From the NCBI RefSeq assembly GCF_037055355.1, contig NZ_CP146350.1, forward strand, positions 682,001 to 746,000: a stretch of 64,000 nucleotides of DNA. The letters are read 5' to 3'. A program made the position numbers and the translations under genes. The stretch is from Streptomyces sp. DG1A-41. GTDB lineage: Bacteria; Actinomycetota; Actinomycetes; Streptomycetales; Streptomycetaceae. Shown here in pieces: positions 28,073 to 36,327 of this stretch (the first letter of the stretch is position 1; every line of letters starts with the position of its first letter). The notes under the pieces are model-generated. The model searched no databases, had not been told where the DNA came from, and worked only from the letters and a program-made list of their open reading frames with translations.

Positions 28073-28543
28073 ATGGCTCACCGTCTGCGCCCTGTGGGGC
28101 TCGACTTCGTCGGGATCGCGCCCGTGCGGCACGTCTTCGCGCGGGAGGTCTCCGCTCCGGTGGAGGCCGTCTACCGCGCGCTGGAGGACGTGCCCGGCTG
28201 GGTCGACTGGTTTCCCCAGGTGACGGCCGCCCGCCCGGTCGACGACGGGAAGGGGCGCGACATCCGGCTCGTGGGAGGTGTCCGGTTCCGGGAGTCGATC
28301 ATCGCGGCGGAGGAGCCCGAGGTGTACGCCTATCGCGTCGACGTCACCAACGTGCCCGGGGTGCGGGCGATCGCCGAGGAGTGGCGGCTCGCCCCGGCCG
28401 GTACAGGGACCCGGGTGCGGTGGACGTTCGCGACCGACGGGACGGCGTCGTACCGGCTCGCCATGAAGCCGGTACGGGCGGCTCAGGCCATGGCCTTCCG
28501 AGACGCCGTCACGGCGCTGGACCGCAGACTGGCGGCGTCGTAG
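28073..28543 (+). CDS. SRPBCC/START-like polyketide cyclase/dehydrase family protein
   Basis: Protein of 156 residues with the helix-grip fold: RHVFAREVSAPVEAVYRALE opens the domain and DVPGWVDWFPQV is the usual WPxW-like turn, followed by repeated beta strands and a long C-terminal helix (MAFRDAVTALDRRLAAS). Such proteins bind hydrophobic ligands; the ligand here is unknown. ATG at 28073 has CAGGAGGGC upstream. Located 64 nt after the DeoR gene and convergent with the cysteine-synthase-like gene. Confidence 0.82.
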   Translation: MAHRLRPVGLDFVGIAPVRHVFAREVSAPVEAVYRALEDVPGWVDWFPQVTAARPVDDGKGRDIRLVGGVRFRESIIAAEEPEVYAYRVDVTNVPGVRAIAEEWRLAPAGTGTRVRWTFATDGTASYRLAMKPVRAAQAMAFRDAVTALDRRLAAS

Positions 28544-28574
28544 CACCGCGCGCAGGCGGGCCCGGCGTGTCGTC

Positions 28575-29699
28575 TCAGTCGGGCCAGACGCCCGTCTTGA
28601 GCAGCGAGTCGATCGCGGCCGTGTACGGCTCGATGTCCAGCCCCTGGGCGGCCAGCCAGGTGTCCGAGTAGTACTTGTCGAGATACCGGTCCCCCGGGTC
28701 GCACAGCAGCGTCACGACGCTTCCCCGCCGCCCCTCGGACACCATCTCCGCGACGATCTTCAGCGCGCTCCACAGGCCCGTGCCGGTCGAGCCGCCCGCC
28801 TTGCGGCCGATGGCGCGCTCCAGTGCCCGTACCGCGGCGACACTGGCCGCGTCGGGCACCTTCATCATCCGGTCGATCGCGCCAGGCACGAAACTCGGTT
28901 CCATACGGGGCCGTCCGATGCCCTCGATACGGGAGCCGCAGTCGCAGGTGACGTCCGGATCGCCGGTGGTCCAGCCCTCGAAGAAGCACGAGTTCTCGGG
29001 GTCGGCCACGCAGACGCGGGTGTCGTACTGCAGGTAGTGGACGTAGCGCGCGAGGGTCGCGGAGGTGCCGCCGGTGCCCGCCGTGGCGACGATCCACGCC
29101 GGCTCGGGGAACCGCTCCATCCGCAGCTGCCGGAAGATGGACTCGGCGATGTTGTTGTTGCCGCGCCAGTCCGTGGCCCGTTCGGCGTAGGTGAACTGGT
29201 CCATGTAGTGGCCGCCGGTCTCGGCCGCGAGGCGGGCGGACTCCTCGTACATCGTGCGGGGGTCGTCCACGAAGTGGCACCGGCCGGCGTGGAACTCGAT
29301 GAGACGGATCTTCTCGGCGCTCGTGGTGCGCGGCATGACGGCGATGAAGGGCACGCCGATGAGCTTCGCGAAGTACGCCTCGGAGACGGCCGTCGAGCCG
29401 CTGGAGGCCTCGATCACCGGGCGGTCCGGCCGGATCCAGCCATTGCACAGGCCGTAGAGGAAGAGGGAGCGGGCGAGCCGGTGCTTGAGGCTGCCGGTGG
29501 GGTGGGTGGACTCGTCCTTCAGGTACAGGTCGATGCCCCACCGCTCCGGCAGGGGGAACTGGAGCAGGTGTGTGTCGGCCGAGCGGTTGGCGTCGGCCTG
29601 GACTCTGCGGACGGCTTCTTTCAGCCACGCACGGTAGGCGGCGTCGCTGTGGTCGACGTCGAGGGTCACGCCGGTCCGGGTCTGCTGGGGAGTGCTCAC
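28575..29699 (-). CDS. PLP-dependent cysteine synthase-family protein (Cds1-like L-cysteine desulfhydrase?)
   Basis: Fold-type II PLP enzyme of 374 residues. The PLP lysine lies in [14 protein letters not shown] (about 67-80), the phosphate-binding loop is [12 protein letters not shown], and [16 protein letters not shown] is the substrate loop. The longer N-terminus and Cys-rich [16 protein letters not shown] match the group that includes mycobacterial Cds1, which releases H2S from cysteine, better than canonical CysK. This assignment is from memory of the family. Divergent from the 107-residue gene, with a 400-bp spacer that holds a strong hairpin. Confidence 0.78.
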   Translation of the reverse strand: MSTPQQTRTGVTLDVDHSDAAYRAWLKEAVRRVQADANRSADTHLLQFPLPERWGIDLYLKDESTHPTGSLKHRLARSLFLYGLCNGWIRPDRPVIEASSGSTAVSEAYFAKLIGVPFIAVMPRTTSAEKIRLIEFHAGRCHFVDDPRTMYEESARLAAETGGHYMDQFTYAERATDWRGNNNIAESIFRQLRMERFPEPAWIVATAGTGGTSATLARYVHYLQYDTRVCVADPENSCFFEGWTTGDPDVTCDCGSRIEGIGRPRMEPSFVPGAIDRMMKVPDAASVAAVRALERAIGRKAGGSTGTGLWSALKIVAEMVSEGRRGSVVTLLCDPGDRYLDKYYSDTWLAAQGLDIEPYTAAIDSLLKTGVWPD

Positions 29700-30099
29700 G
29701 AGGGGGCTCCTAACGCTGCGCGCCGACGACGCGTCGCGCGGCCGACACCCCGATCATAAGCACCTTGCGCACGCTTCTCACCTGCATAAACGCACCTTTG
29801 AGCCCCCCAAAGCGCCCCCTGGGGCAGGGCCCGGGGCAAGGGGGCGCGCGGTCCTGGGGGCGCCCTTGCGTGTGTGCTCCGGGCGCCCCCAGGAGAGGGG
29901 GTCCGCTGTACTGGTGCTCGACGCCGGGTGGGGGCAGACTTCACCGCGGGACCGGGGCCGAACGGGGTACCGGCAGGGGTACGGGGCACCAACCGGAGCA
30001 AGCCTCCGGACGGGGGCACACTGGATCAGGACACGAGCCTGTGCCGGATACCGCACGGAGCGGGGCCGGCGCACCGACGCGCACAAGGGGGCGGGTGGC
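29700..30099. other. 400-bp divergent intergenic region with a strong hairpin
   Basis: Spacer between the PLP enzyme (leftward) and a small rightward gene. It contains a 13-bp perfect inverted repeat (29853-29893), G-rich runs on both sides, and no convincing coding frame. It is likely to hold two promoters and perhaps a structured leader. Confidence 0.6.
29853..29893. other. 13-bp stem hairpin, possible terminator or structured leader
   Basis: CCTGGGGGCGCCC (29853-29865) and GGGCGCCCCCAGG (29881-29893) pair perfectly around a 15-nt loop. It lies 200 bp upstream of the small gene at 30100 and 150 bp from the divergent gene start, not at a gene end, so an RNA leader or attenuator is as likely as a terminator. 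Confidence 0.55.
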
Positions 30100-30423
30100 A
30101 TGGCGGAGCCGGAGTTCAGGGCCACGGGCGTGCGGATCGGGAAGCGGCTGCGTTCGCTCACCCGGGCCGGGCAGGTCCGGATCAGCGACGGCCGGCTCGA
30201 GCTGCTGACCAGTTACGGCAGTGAGATCGACAGCGCGCCGGTGCAGGCGGTGCGCGCATCCAAGCCCTGGTTCGGCCCCGATGACCGGGCCACGGCGGAT
30301 CTCAACGGCAATCGGTACCTGCTCACCCTGGGCGAGCACGACCCCGCTCCGGGCGAGCCGGGGCCGCCCGCCGCACGGCGCTTCATCGAGGCCGTGCGCA
30401 GGGCGGCGGGGCGCGGCGACTGA
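30100..30423 (+). CDS. Hypothetical small protein (107 aa)
   Basis: Protein of 107 residues without membrane segments. Short beta strands (FRATGVRIGKRLRSL, GQVRISDGRLELLTSYG, GNRYLLTLGEH) and a C-terminal helix (RRFIEAVRRAAGR) suggest a compact, perhaps PH-like fold. I do not recognise a named family. It is followed 183 bp later by an ATP-binding anti-sigma-type protein on the same strand. ATG at 30100 is the only plausible start with upstream GGGGGCGGG. Confidence 0.6.
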   Translation: MAEPEFRATGVRIGKRLRSLTRAGQVRISDGRLELLTSYGSEIDSAPVQAVRASKPWFGPDDRATADLNGNRYLLTLGEHDPAPGEPGPPAARRFIEAVRRAAGRGD

Positions 30424-30606
30424 GGTGTCCGCGAGTTGCGGTACCCCACCCCCTGCGTCACTCTGTTCTCACGTCACTCTGGGTTTACCGGCGATAACGC
30501 TGCGAACCAGCCCGCCGGCCACGACAGCGGGCGGCAGTGTCAAGAAGGCGCCCTGCTGGATCCGAACTCCGTGTTCTTCCGGACCTCACGTCGGGGAGTC
30601 GCAGCC

Positions 30607-31140
30607 GTGATCAGCTACCCAAGCAGGCACTGCACGGTGGAGCTCCAAGCCCTGCCGTCGCGGATCGGCCAGGTCCGCAGAATCGTCTCTGCGCAGTTGC
30701 GCTACTGGCATCTGGACGCCCTGATCGACCGGGCCTCGCTCGGTGTGACGGAGCTGTTGTCCAACGTCCACCGGCACGCCCAGCCCGACAAGACGTGCAC
30801 CGTGGAGATAGAGCTGCTGCTCGACCGGCTCACGGTCTCGGTGCGCGACCACGACCCGCGGATGCCCGTGGTGGACGACGCCGAGCCGCTGGCGACCCGC
30901 GGACGCGGGCTGGCGATGGTGGCCGCCATGAGCGAGAGCTGGGGCGTCCGGCCGGACGGCGAGTCCGGCAAGATCGTGTGGTTCACCCTTCCGACGTCCT
31001 CCGCCGCGGTGGCGGCGCCGTCGCGCCGGGCGCGGCGCACCGTCCCGGAGAAACCCGCGCGCAGGTTCGCGGAGGTCGGGCACACCGCCGACGGGCTACG
31101 GCCCGAACACGCTCCCGCCCGGTCCGCCGTTGCCGGTTGA
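30607..31140 (+). CDS. Anti-sigma-type ATP-binding protein (HATPase, RsbW-like)
   Basis: Protein of 177 residues with a GHKL ATPase fold of the kind used as serine-kinase anti-sigma factors. The N-box is VTELLSNVHRHAQ with the Asn for Mg2+, the G1 region is VRDHDPRMP and the G2 region is RGRGLAMVAAMSESWG. The C-tail after TLPTSS is basic and probably disordered. GTG at 30607 is chosen as protein-like sequence begins there (ISYPSRHCTVELQALPSRIG). Streptomyces carry dozens of these; the partner sigma factor is not in the window. Confidence 0.85.
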   Translation: MISYPSRHCTVELQALPSRIGQVRRIVSAQLRYWHLDALIDRASLGVTELLSNVHRHAQPDKTCTVEIELLLDRLTVSVRDHDPRMPVVDDAEPLATRGRGLAMVAAMSESWGVRPDGESGKIVWFTLPTSSAAVAAPSRRARRTVPEKPARRFAEVGHTADGLRPEHAPARSAVAG

Positions 31141-31171
31141 CCGGGCGGTGACCACCGTCCGAACGGCGGCT

Positions 31172-31215
31172 GCCGCCGGGTGAGGTGCGCCGCCGGGCGT
31201 ACCTCACCCGGCGGC
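31172..31215. terminator. Bidirectional terminator, 15-bp stem
   Basis: GCCGCCGGGTGAGGT (31172-31186) and ACCTCACCCGGCGGC (31201-31215) form a perfect stem with a 14-nt loop between the convergent anti-sigma-type (ends 31140) and SHOCT (ends 31299) genes. Confidence 0.8.
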
Positions 31216-31298
31216 GACGGCCCCGCTCGGCGTGCGTCCGCCGCCTTCTCGGCGTCGCAGATTCCGGCCGGGGCGAACGCGTCGCACCCGGACGCGCT

Positions 31299-31586
31299 TC
31301 ACGCACCACCGCCCTTGGCCGTGCGCCCGAACTCCTCGTTCAGCACGGACAGCCGGCGCCAGTACTCGTCCTCGTCGATCTCGCCGGAGGCGAAGCGGTG
31401 ACCGAGGACGGCGATGGGCGAGTCGTTCTCGACCGGGGGCTGCCGCCAGGGGCCGCCGCGGCGGCCGCGCCACACGGTGCGGCGCAGCAGCATGATGCCG
31501 CCGCCGATGACCAGTGCCCAGATCACCGGGAAGAACAGGATCCACGGGCCGGGGCCGCCGTCGCCGTAGTTCGCCAGGGTCTGCAT
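31299..31586 (-). CDS. SHOCT-domain small membrane protein
   Basis: Protein of 95 residues. One membrane helix (WILFFPVIWALVIGGGIML) is followed by a basic Trp/Arg/Gly stretch and a C-terminal SHOCT motif (IAVLGHRFASGEIDEDEYWR, then RLSVLNEEFGR). ATG at 31586 gives the shortest frame beginning with normal protein. SHOCT domains mediate oligomerisation; the role is unknown. Divergent from the TetR gene 184 bp away. Confidence 0.82.
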   Translation of the reverse strand: MQTLANYGDGGPGPWILFFPVIWALVIGGGIMLLRRTVWRGRRGGPWRQPPVENDSPIAVLGHRFASGEIDEDEYWRRLSVLNEEFGRTAKGGGA

Positions 31587-31740
31587 GTCGTTCAACTCCT
31601 CGGGAGCGTTGCCGCGATGTCCTGCCTGTCGCTCCCGAGCGTCGCCCCGCGAGGGGTTCCCGGTCGTCGTACGGCCAGCGGCAGTGTGCGTACCCCGTAG
31701 GGAGTAGGCGGCAGGGCCGAGGGGCTCCCAGGCCTCGACC

Positions 31741-31764
31741 ACTGTAACTACTGGTATGTACAGT
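31741..31764. promoter_or_regulatory. TetR operator candidate overlapping the regulator promoter
   Basis: ACTGTA (31741-31746) and TACAGT (31759-31764) form perfect inverted arms around 12 bp, immediately upstream of the TetR start. The AT-rich centre stands out from the surrounding GC-rich DNA. Likely autoregulatory. Confidence 0.5.
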
Positions 31765-31770
31765 GAGGGC

Positions 31771-32334
31771 ATGAGCACCTCGGAACGGCTGATCGACTCC
31801 ACCCGCGAGCTGCTGTGGGAGCGCGGCTATGTGGGCACGAGCCCCAAGGCGATCCTGGAGCGCGCGGGCGCCGGGCAGGGCAGCATGTACCACCACTTCA
31901 AGGGCAAGCCCGACCTCGCGCTGGCCGCGATCCGGCGGACCGCCGAAGAGATGCGGGCGACAGCCGCGGGGGTACTCGACGGCCCGGGAACGCCGTACGA
32001 GCGCATCGAGGCGTACCTGCGGCGCGAACGGGACGTGCTGCGGGGCTGCCCGATCGGCCGGCTGACCATGGACCCGGACGTGATTGCCAGCGCCGAGCTG
32101 CGCGCCCCGGTCGACGAGACGCTCGACTGGGTCCGTGGGCGGATCGCCGGGATCGTCGAAGAGGGCAAGGAGCAGGGCGAGTTCGGGCCCTCGCTGGACG
32201 GCGAGGAGATCGCCGCAGCGGTCGTCGCGACGGTCCAGGGCGGTTACGTCCTCGCCCGCGCCTCCGGCTCCCCCGCCACGTTCGACGCGGGTGTGCGGGG
32301 CCTGCTGTCCCTACTGGCGCCCCGTCCCTCCTGA
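31771..32334 (+). CDS. TetR-family regulator
   Basis: Regulator of 187 residues. The N-terminal helix-turn-helix ends with the family signature GQGSMYHHFKGKPDLALAAI (about 38-57), preceded by YVGTSPKAILERAGA. The C-terminal ligand domain contains GCPIGRLTMDPDV, as in the YxaF/LmrA-like group. ATG at 31771 follows AGTGAGG; ATG at 31756 is in frame but lies inside the palindrome. First gene of a three-gene unit with DUF4865 and a phosphotriesterase-like protein. Confidence 0.85.
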   Translation: MSTSERLIDSTRELLWERGYVGTSPKAILERAGAGQGSMYHHFKGKPDLALAAIRRTAEEMRATAAGVLDGPGTPYERIEAYLRRERDVLRGCPIGRLTMDPDVIASAELRAPVDETLDWVRGRIAGIVEEGKEQGEFGPSLDGEEIAAAVVATVQGGYVLARASGSPATFDAGVRGLLSLLAPRPS

Positions 32335-32344
32335 GGAGACCTGC

Positions 32345-32923
32345 ATGCACGCCACGCAGTACGAGCTCACCCTGCCCGCCGACTACGACATGGGCGTCGT
32401 CCGCGGCCGGGTCGCCCGCTTGGGGCATCTGCTCGACGACTGGGACGGGCTCGGCCTCAAGGCCTATCTGATGCGCGAGCGCGGTCTGCGCGGCTCGCCG
32501 GTCAACCAGTACGCGCCCTTCTATCTGTGGAACACCGTCGACGGCATGAACGCCTTTCTCTGGGGCGACGGGTTCCAGGGGCTCAGTGACGACTTCGGGC
32601 GGCCGTCGGTTCGGCACTGGACGGGGCTCGCGTACGAGGAAGGGGCCGGTTCGCACGCTCGGTTCGCGGTACGGCGGCGCCAACCCGTCCCGGCCTCAGG
32701 GCTGTTGGCCGAGGCGGTGGAGGACGCGGTGCGGGAGGCCCGGCGGCTGGCGGCGGAGGACGGGGCCCTGCTCGCCGCGGCCGCCGTCGACACGAGCCGC
32801 TGGGAACTGGTGCACTTCTCCCTCTGGGAGCACGACACCTCCAAGGCGGACGGCGACATGTTCGAGGTGCTGCACCTGTCGGCACCGGGCCGGGACCGGC
32901 TGCCCCGGGGGCGCCGGTGGTGA
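32345..32923 (+). CDS. DUF4865-family protein
   Basis: Protein of 192 residues, cytosolic. It begins MHATQYELTLPADYDMGVVR and contains FYLWNTVDGMNAFLWGDGF, features I associate with DUF4865. This family usually sits directly downstream of a TetR regulator, as here (10 nt gap). The fold resembles an alpha-beta barrel dimer of the antibiotic-monooxygenase kind, but no reaction is known. Its stop overlaps the next start (GTGA), indicating translational coupling. Confidence 0.78.
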   Translation: MHATQYELTLPADYDMGVVRGRVARLGHLLDDWDGLGLKAYLMRERGLRGSPVNQYAPFYLWNTVDGMNAFLWGDGFQGLSDDFGRPSVRHWTGLAYEEGAGSHARFAVRRRQPVPASGLLAEAVEDAVREARRLAAEDGALLAAAAVDTSRWELVHFSLWEHDTSKADGDMFEVLHLSAPGRDRLPRGRRW

Positions 32924-33828
32924 GCGCGGTCCGCACGGTGCTGGGGGACGTACCGCCCGCAGAGCTGGGCGTGTGCGACGCCCACGATCACCTCTTCTTC
33001 GGCAGTCCCCGGCTGCCCGGCCAGGAGCTGCGCAGCGTGGCGGCGGCGCGGGCGGAGCTGGTCGCGTTCCGGGAGCAGGGCGGCGGTGCCGTGGTGCAGT
33101 GGACGCCGTACGGGCTCGGGCGGCGGGCCGCCGATCTGCCGCCGCTGTCCCGGGAGACCGGGGTGCACGTGGTGGCGGCGACCGGGCTGCACCAGGCCGT
33201 CCACTACGACGAGGACACGCTCGCCGGGCTGCGGGGCCGGCTCGCCGACGTCTTCGTCTCGGAACTCACCGGGGGCATCGGGGTGTCGAGTGTGCGGGCG
33301 GGGCTCGTCAAGGTCGCGGGCGGCTTCCACGCCCTGGACGCGCACGCCCGCTGGACGATGACGGCGGCGGCCGAGGCGCATCACGCCACGGGCGTGACCG
33401 TCGCCGTGCATCTGGAGCTGGGCACCGGGGCGCTGGACGTACTGGACCTGCTGTGCGGGAAGTTGGGGGTGCCGCCGCATCGCGTGGTACTCGGGCACCT
33501 GAACCGCTCCCCCGACCTCGTGGTGCACCGGCAGGCCGCCGAGTCCGGCTGCTATCTGGCTTTTGACGGGCCGTCACACGCCCACCACGCCACGGACTGG
33601 CGGATGCCGGACGCGGTACGGGCCCTCGCCGACGCCGGGTTCGGCGACCGGCTGCTGCTGGGCGCGGACACCACGACGGCCGCCGCCCGCTCGGTGGGCG
33701 GCGGCCCCGGGATGCCGTATCTGCTGCGCCGGGTACGCCCGCGGCTGGTCCACGCGGTGGGCGAGGACCTGGTGAGGCGCATCCTCACGGAGAACCCGGG
33801 CCGGGCGTTCGCGGTGGAGTGGCGCTGA
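32920..33828 (+). CDS. Phosphotriesterase-family metal hydrolase
   Basis: Amidohydrolase-fold protein of about 302 residues. The N-terminal metal motif HDHLF occurs as VCDAHDHLFFG; the bridging lysine is expected in GLVKVAGGFHAL; His ligands are in VAVHLELGTGA and VLGHLNRSPD; and the final metal Asp is in LLLGADTTTAA. All ligands seem kept, so an active lactonase or ester hydrolase is likely. Substrate unknown. Coupled to the DUF4865 gene by GTGA. Confidence 0.8.
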   Translation: MSAVRTVLGDVPPAELGVCDAHDHLFFGSPRLPGQELRSVAAARAELVAFREQGGGAVVQWTPYGLGRRAADLPPLSRETGVHVVAATGLHQAVHYDEDTLAGLRGRLADVFVSELTGGIGVSSVRAGLVKVAGGFHALDAHARWTMTAAAEAHHATGVTVAVHLELGTGALDVLDLLCGKLGVPPHRVVLGHLNRSPDLVVHRQAAESGCYLAFDGPSHAHHATDWRMPDAVRALADAGFGDRLLLGADTTTAAARSVGGGPGMPYLLRRVRPRLVHAVGEDLVRRILTENPGRAFAVEWR

Positions 33829-33846
33829 CGGCCTGGGCCGCCGGTC

Positions 33847-34269
33847 TCAGCCCATGGCCTGGTCGTTGTCCTTCAGCTCTCCCCAGCCGTGCCAGCGGTC
33901 GACCTCGATCCAGGCGCTGACCCGGGCCCGGACACGGTTCGGGTAGGGCTTGCCGGTGTAGTGCCGGGCGAGCAGGTCGATGTCGGCCAGGCCTTTGTCG
34001 TCGTACATCTCGGTGACGCGGCCGATGAGGGTGACGTGGGTGTACCAGTTGTCGTCGGCGAGGACGGTGAGGGTCACGCGCGGGTCGCGGCGCAGGTGCT
34101 TGAGGCGGACCCGGCCCTCGTCGAGGTTGGTCAGCACCCGGCCGTCCTTCCACAGGTACCAGGTGGCGGTGGAGACCGGTGCACCGTCGGAGCGCAGCGT
34201 GGCCATGACGCACGGGTTGGGCCGGCGCAGCAGGGCATCCGCCTCGGGCGGCAGCGGCGGCTTGGACAT
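33847..34269 (-). CDS. PPOX-class F420-dependent flavin/deazaflavin oxidoreductase
   Basis: Protein of 140 residues with the split-barrel fold of pyridoxamine-phosphate-oxidase-like enzymes. PNPCVMATLRSDGAPVSTAT is the N-terminal strand pair and GRVRLKHLRRDPRVTLTVL the cofactor phosphate-binding stretch. Actinobacterial members of this size use F420. Possible role in reduction of small substrates; none can be named. Convergent with the phosphotriesterase-like gene and 19 nt downstream of the HIBADH-type gene in the same direction. Confidence 0.82.
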   Translation of the reverse strand: MSKPPLPPEADALLRRPNPCVMATLRSDGAPVSTATWYLWKDGRVLTNLDEGRVRLKHLRRDPRVTLTVLADDNWYTHVTLIGRVTEMYDDKGLADIDLLARHYTGKPYPNRVRARVSAWIEVDRWHGWGELKDNDQAMG

Positions 34270-34288
34270 GGGGGAACCTCCCGGATGA

Positions 34289-35179
34289 TCAGGCGGACGG
34301 GTTGTCGTCGAAACTGGCGAAGTAGGCGGCGGCCATGTCCTCGTCGCCATGGCCCTGGGCGGCGGCACGCTCCATGCGGGCGGCGGCGGCTTCGGCCACG
34401 TCCAGGCGGACGCCGTGGCCCGCACCGGCCTCGACGATGAGACGGGCGTCCTTGGCGGCGGTGCTCACCGCGAACTGGGGCGGTGTGAACCGGTCTTCGA
34501 GGACCAGGCCGGACTTGGCGCGCAGATAGCCCATGTCGAGCGGACCGCCGGCGATCAGGTCGAGGAAACCGTGCGGGTCGACGTCGAGGGCCTTCGCCAG
34601 CGCCAGGGCCTCACCTGCGGCGGCCGTGACGGCGAGGACCCAGCTGTTGGCGACCAGCTTCAGCCGGGTGGCGCCGCCGGCCGCCCCTTCCTCGCCGGCC
34701 CACACGGTACGGGCGCCGACGGCGTCGAAGACCGGCCTCACCGTGTCCCGGCTCTCGACGGGGCCGGCGGCGAGCACGGTCAGCTGTCCCGCTTCGGCGG
34801 GCTGGCGGGTGCCCAGGACGGGCGCGTCGTAGAAGACCAGGCCGTGCTCGCGGGCGAAGGCGGCGAGGTCGCCGATGGCCTCGACGCCGGCGGTCGTGGA
34901 CTGCACCCATGCGGCGCCGGGGCGCAGGGCGGGGGCGGCCTGGCGCATCGTGTCCAGGGCGGCGGGGCCGTCGTAGAGCATGGTCAGGACGACGTCGGTG
35001 TCCCGGACCGCCTGCGCGGGGGTCCCGGCGATGTGCACGCCCTCGGCGGCCAGCGGTTCGGCCTTGGCACGGGTGCGGTTCCAGGCGTGGACCGTGTGCC
35101 CGGCGCGTGCCAGGTTGCGGGCCATCGCGGCGCCCATGATGCCGGTGCCCAGGACGCTCACGGTGAGCTTGTCGGTCAT
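34289..35179 (-). CDS. 3-hydroxyisobutyrate-dehydrogenase-family NAD(P)-dependent oxidoreductase
   Basis: Protein of 296 residues. The Rossmann motif VSVLGTGIMGAAMARNLARAG is at about 7-27 and the substrate-binding motif YDAPVLGTRQPAEAGQLTVL follows. The catalytic Lys is in TRLKLVANSWVLA. Typical of beta-hydroxyacid dehydrogenases and related imine reductases; the exact substrate is open. Leftward with the PPOX gene downstream, so both may be co-transcribed. Confidence 0.84.
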   Translation of the reverse strand: MTDKLTVSVLGTGIMGAAMARNLARAGHTVHAWNRTRAKAEPLAAEGVHIAGTPAQAVRDTDVVLTMLYDGPAALDTMRQAAPALRPGAAWVQSTTAGVEAIGDLAAFAREHGLVFYDAPVLGTRQPAEAGQLTVLAAGPVESRDTVRPVFDAVGARTVWAGEEGAAGGATRLKLVANSWVLAVTAAAGEALALAKALDVDPHGFLDLIAGGPLDMGYLRAKSGLVLEDRFTPPQFAVSTAAKDARLIVEAGAGHGVRLDVAEAAAARMERAAAQGHGDEDMAAAYFASFDDNPSA

Positions 35180-35424
35180 GACGTCAACTTCCTCGTTCGT
35201 ACGGTGCGGGCGTGCCGCCTGCGGTCCAGCCTGCCCGCTCAGGCGCGAGCCTTCCCGGAAGCGGCGCGGACAAGCCCGTCGAGCCGTGCCTGATGGACGT
35301 TGAGCATCGGAGCCGGGGTCTGCCGGGCCAGTTGGGCGGCGGGGCGGCCGATCCGGGGCTCCCGGGTGAGGACGGCTGGGGCAACGGCATAGGCTGAGTC
35401 GATCATCGTCGAAGGGGGACGTTC

Positions 35425-36264
35425 GTGTCCGGTCCAGTCGTACTCGAGGTGGCGCAGTGGCAGGGGTCGGGTGCCTCTACGGCCCGTCGGTTGCGCAGCG
35501 GGGCTGCCTGGCTCGCCGAGCTGGTACCCGCGGGTCGGCGGCGTACGGTCACGCTCGACAGCGGCGGCGGCAACTCGAGGGGCGGCGTACGGAACGCCGA
35601 TGTGCTGGAGCGCCATCTGCTGGCGGTGCGCGCGGCGTTGGCCGAGGTCCCGCCGGGCGAGTGGACGGTGACCATCGGCGGCGACTGCGCGGTCGACCTC
35701 GCCCCGGTCGAGGCCGCGCTCTCGGCCTTCGGGGACCGGCTGGCGCTTGTGTGGTTCGACGCGCACGCCGACCTCAACTCTCCGGAGTCGTCGCCTTCCG
35801 GAGCCTTCCACGGCATGGTGCTGCGCGCACTCATCGGCGACGGGCCGGAGGGCCTGCGGCCCACGCGGAGCCTGTCGGCCGACCGCGTGGTACTGGCGGG
35901 CGCGCGGTCACTGGACCCGGGTGAACAGGATCTCGTCGAGAGTCGCGGCATACGGCACCTCGGCGTCGAGCAGCTGGCAGAACCAGGGACACTCCTGGCC
36001 GCTGTGCGCGCCACCGGCGCCGAGGCCGTATACCTCCATATCGACCTCGACGTCCTCGACCCGCAGGTGTTCCCGGCCGTCGGCACGCCCGAGCCGGGCG
36101 GACTCGGCGTAGCGGAGCTGCTCGCGGCAGTGCGGGCACTGACTGAAGAGTTCACCCTCGCCGGCCTCGCGCTCACCGAGTACGAGCGGACGGCAGCCGC
36201 CGGCGAGGAAGAGGCGGTACTGCGGCGGATCGTCGACGGACTGTTCGAGGAGGAACGACGCTGA
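35425..36264 (+). CDS. Arginase/agmatinase-family protein
   Basis: Ureohydrolase-fold protein of 279 residues. The metal-binding motifs are DAHADLNSPES (about 113-123) and the DxD in HIDLDVLDPQVFP near 210. In the first motif the usual GGDHS reads GGDCAVD, so the His ligand to the manganese is a Cys. It may still act on a guanidino compound, but a one-metal or altered activity is possible. GTG start after GAAGGGGG. Single gene, convergent with the reductoisomerase gene. Confidence 0.8.
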   Translation: MSGPVVLEVAQWQGSGASTARRLRSGAAWLAELVPAGRRRTVTLDSGGGNSRGGVRNADVLERHLLAVRAALAEVPPGEWTVTIGGDCAVDLAPVEAALSAFGDRLALVWFDAHADLNSPESSPSGAFHGMVLRALIGDGPEGLRPTRSLSADRVVLAGARSLDPGEQDLVESRGIRHLGVEQLAEPGTLLAAVRATGAEAVYLHIDLDVLDPQVFPAVGTPEPGGLGVAELLAAVRALTEEFTLAGLALTEYERTAAAGEEEAVLRRIVDGLFEEERR

Positions 36265-36327
36265 GCATCGAAGCCACACGGCCCGGGCCAAAGCGCGTCA
36301 CCGGTCACCAGAGCGGCGGTGCCCGGC

